Shown piece after piece: positions 62,263 to 64,000 of a DNA stretch of 64,000 nt. Each line of letters starts with the position of its first letter. Position 1 is the stretch's first letter. Position numbers and translations under genes: made by a program. The stretch is from Arsukibacterium ikkense (GTDB lineage Bacteria; Pseudomonadota; Gammaproteobacteria; Enterobacterales; Alteromonadaceae), in contig NZ_LAHO01000015.1 of NCBI RefSeq assembly GCF_000987775.1, positions 62,001 to 126,000 on the forward strand. Reading direction: 5' to 3'. The notes under the pieces are model-generated. The model was not told where the DNA came from, ran no database searches, and saw only the letters and a program-made list of their open reading frames with translations.

Positions 62263-63226
62263 AATTTATTTCCCAAACCTCAGCAAAACCACTGGAACTT
62301 TCACTGATTATACGTGTTGGGCTTAAGAATGCCACTGCATGTACCACCGCACTGGCCGGCCTGCTGCCTTTGCGTGGGCTCACCCGCCAGCGCTGTAACT
62401 CTTTGCCGTCATTCACTCGCCACAGCACTAAACTACGAGTCGGGGCTCCGGTGAGTAAATACTGACCATCGTCACTAAAACGTACAGCGCTAAATACTTG
62501 CTGGCGGGCGGTAATTTGTAAGGTGCTGATCAAGGCGCCAGTTTGGATATCCCAAATTCTTGCCAGGCTCTGGCTGTCAGCGGTAAAAGCAAAGCGGCCT
62601 TGCGGGTCAAGGGCGACTTTACTCACCCGGCTCGGGTGGCTGAAGCTGTGCACAATTTGCGCACTGCTGGTATCCCAGAGATAGGCCTGGTAATCGTTAC
62701 TGCCGCTCAGTGCATAACGGCCATTAGGCGACATTGCGACACTGTTAATTTTTTCGGTATGGCCCAGAAACTCCAGCCGACGGCCAGACGCCAGGGTAAT
62801 ATGCTGCACTGCACCATCGCTTTTGCCAATTAGCAAATGTGCTCCACTGGCCGATACGGCAATATCGCGTACTGAGGATTGATCGAGCTGCCAGAAACCA
62901 ACGTTTTCACCGTTGTCAGTACGCCAGAGGGCAAAGGTTTGTTGATCAGCACTGAATACATGGCTGTTATCCGGGCTGATCGCCAGCGTAAATACCAGAT
63001 TATCCTGCTCTGGGGTATGTTGCCATTGGTATTTCAGCACGTTTTGCCGCAAGTCCCAAAAAGCCAGGCCATCCTGAATGGATGACACCACAGCATAGTG
63101 TCCATCGTTTGCTATTTCGGCCGCATAACTGCCCTGAGCGACATGTTGCCATTGCTGCAGTGCCGTCGTTTCTACTTTTGTGCAGGATGCGATTAAAAAA
63201 GTAAGAAAAAGCACAGGATATTTCAT
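62255..63226 (-). CDS. WD40-repeat lipoprotein
   Basis: Start chosen at the ATG at 63226, giving a lipoprotein signal 'MKYPVLFLTFLIASC'; ATGs at 63244 and 63250 are in frame and would add 6-8 residues. The ~323-residue protein is a propeller with WD40-like blades: 'NSVAMSPNGRYALSGSNDYQ' then 'AYLWD', 'ARIWDIQTGALIST', 'SLVLWRVNDGKELQRW'. Likely a scaffold at the outer membrane facing the periplasm; the partner is unknown. Divergent from fkpA. Confidence 0.82.
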   Translation of the reverse strand: MKYPVLFLTFLIASCTKVETTALQQWQHVAQGSYAAEIANDGHYAVVSSIQDGLAFWDLRQNVLKYQWQHTPEQDNLVFTLAISPDNSHVFSADQQTFALWRTDNGENVGFWQLDQSSVRDIAVSASGAHLLIGKSDGAVQHITLASGRRLEFLGHTEKINSVAMSPNGRYALSGSNDYQAYLWDTSSAQIVHSFSHPSRVSKVALDPQGRFAFTADSQSLARIWDIQTGALISTLQITARQQVFSAVRFSDDGQYLLTGAPTRSLVLWRVNDGKELQRWRVSPRKGSRPASAVVHAVAFLSPTRIISESSSGFAEVWEINYE

Positions 63227-63330
63227 TGTGGGTGTTAACCTCATTCGCACAAACCGTTAGTATAGGCCAGAACCTGACGAATTATTAAAACACACTTTTG
63301 CAGCCAGGCTGCCAAAATATGGAGAAATGA

Positions 63331-64000
63331 ATGCGCGTAACAACCAAACTCTCACTGATTGCCGTAGCAGTGCTTACTTTAAGTGCCTGTCAGAAAGAAA
63401 AGCAAGCTGCAGTGCCTGCTTTAGATACTGAACAAGCGAAACAAGCTTATAGTCTGGGCGTGTCCGCCGGTCGTTATCTGGAAAGCACCGTTCAGGAATA
63501 TGACAAAATTGCCGTTGAGCTTAACAGCGATTTAATTTTGCAAGGCGTTAAAGATGGCCTGGCCGGTAATTCCAGTGTCAGTGATGATGAAATTCAACAG
63601 CTGTTAGCCAAGTTAGATGAACAATATCGTACCAAGCAAGCTGAACTTGCTGCGGCTGAATCAGAAGCAGTGATTGCTGCTGGTAAATCTTATTTAGAGC
63701 AGAATGCGGCTAAAGACGGCGTTACTGTTACCGAATCAGGCTTGCAATACGAAGTGTTACAAGCTGCCGCTGGTCCTAAACCAAAAGCAACTGATATTGT
63801 AAAAGTACATTACACTGGTACGCTTACTGACGGCACCAAGTTTGACAGCTCTTATGATCGTGATGCACCAGCTGAGTTTCCTTTAAACCGGGTTATTCCA
63901 GGTTGGACCGAAGGCGTGCAGCTAATGAATGTAGGCTCTAAATTCAAGTTCACTATTCCGTCAGAGCTAGCCTATGGCGAGCGTGACATGGGCGTTATAA
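63331..64000 (+). CDS. fkpA: FKBP-type peptidyl-prolyl isomerase FkpA-like lipoprotein, 5' part (runs off the window)
   Basis: The ATG at 63331 has GGAGAAA upstream and opens a frame with no stop to the window end (223 codons). It has a lipoprotein-type signal (MRVTTKLSLIAVAVLTLSAC, Cys20), an N-terminal helical dimerisation domain ('AKQAYSLGVSAGRYLE') and an FKBP domain from about residue 135 ('VKVHYTGTLTDGTKFDSSYD', 'VIPGWTEGVQLMNVGSKF', 'IPSELAYGE'). A periplasmic folding catalyst and chaperone. E. coli FkpA is soluble, so the lipobox here suggests a membrane-tethered form. Confidence 0.92.
   Translation, partial: MRVTTKLSLIAVAVLTLSACQKEKQAAVPALDTEQAKQAYSLGVSAGRYLESTVQEYDKIAVELNSDLILQGVKDGLAGNSSVSDDEIQQLLAKLDEQYRTKQAELAAAESEAVIAAGKSYLEQNAAKDGVTVTESGLQYEVLQAAAGPKPKATDIVKVHYTGTLTDGTKFDSSYDRDAPAEFPLNRVIPGWTEGVQLMNVGSKFKFTIPSELAYGERDMGVI

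Noticed and set aside
1..64000. CRISPR arrays, tRNA or rRNA genes
   Set aside because: I found no regularly spaced repeats and no tRNA or rRNA signature when reading both strands; a covariance-model scan would settle it.

Overview
The window reads as chromosomal DNA of an aerobic, flagellated-type gammaproteobacterium. Protein sequences and gene order fit the Alteromonadales-like group around Rheinheimera, Alishewanella and Arsukibacterium; this placement is inferred from recalled family sequences, not from a search. Coding density is high, nearly all genes are core housekeeping genes, and there is one clear mobile-element trace. I see no tRNA, rRNA, CRISPR array, prophage or plasmid signature.

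Layout. 1-1290: the 5' end of plsB and the SOS repressor lexA, divergent, with two SOS boxes. 1540-9760: a complete aa3-type cytochrome c oxidase locus (coxB with a fused cytochrome c, coxA, ctaG, ctaE, surf1, a CX3C protein, ctaA, ctaB, sco), with a small DUF2909 membrane gene antisense inside it. 9760-15600: polysaccharide deacetylase, nfuA, a large M14 peptidase, comF/gntX and bioH. 15650-16860: two Gln-rich proteins, the second an SprA-type putative metalloprotease. 16870-22160: tex, greB, a small lipoprotein, ompR-envZ. 22500-26230: a large secreted S8 protease with a C-terminal sorting tail. 26290-27560: hslO-hslR. 27730-39040: a complete type II secretion operon gspC-N, with junctions that touch or overlap from gspD onwards. 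39060-43015: yrfG, nudE, cysQ, pckA.

43080-44180 holds the oddest object in the window. One open frame begins as a REP-associated tyrosine (Y1/HUH) transposase and ends as the C-terminal part of a YqiK/flotillin-type protein. It is followed by a chemotaxis receptor, a secreted kelch-like propeller, a choice-of-anchor I lipoprotein, an M15 peptidase with an SH3 domain, yheU-yheT, a two-gene GMC dehydrogenase, a PAS-GAF-GGDEF protein, a CLCA_X-type metallopeptidase with an FAD dehydrogenase, a receiver-HPt/receiver pair with no kinase, a 7Fe ferredoxin, a small membrane protein, TIGR02444-yheS, yheV, slyX, a WD40 lipoprotein and the start of fkpA.

Functional threads. Energy: cox biogenesis, ferredoxin and pckA. 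Secretion: the T2SS, the S8 protease with a GlyGly-CTERM-like tail, and several lipoproteins. Stress and Fe-S: lexA, hslO/hslR, nfuA with an IscR-like site, tex/greB. The gene set nudE-yrfG-hslR-hslO-pckA-envZ-ompR-greB-tex-bioH-gntX-nfuA, and the set yheU-yheT-yheS-yheV-slyX-fkpA, both match neighbourhoods near 75 min of the E. coli map, rearranged and interrupted here.
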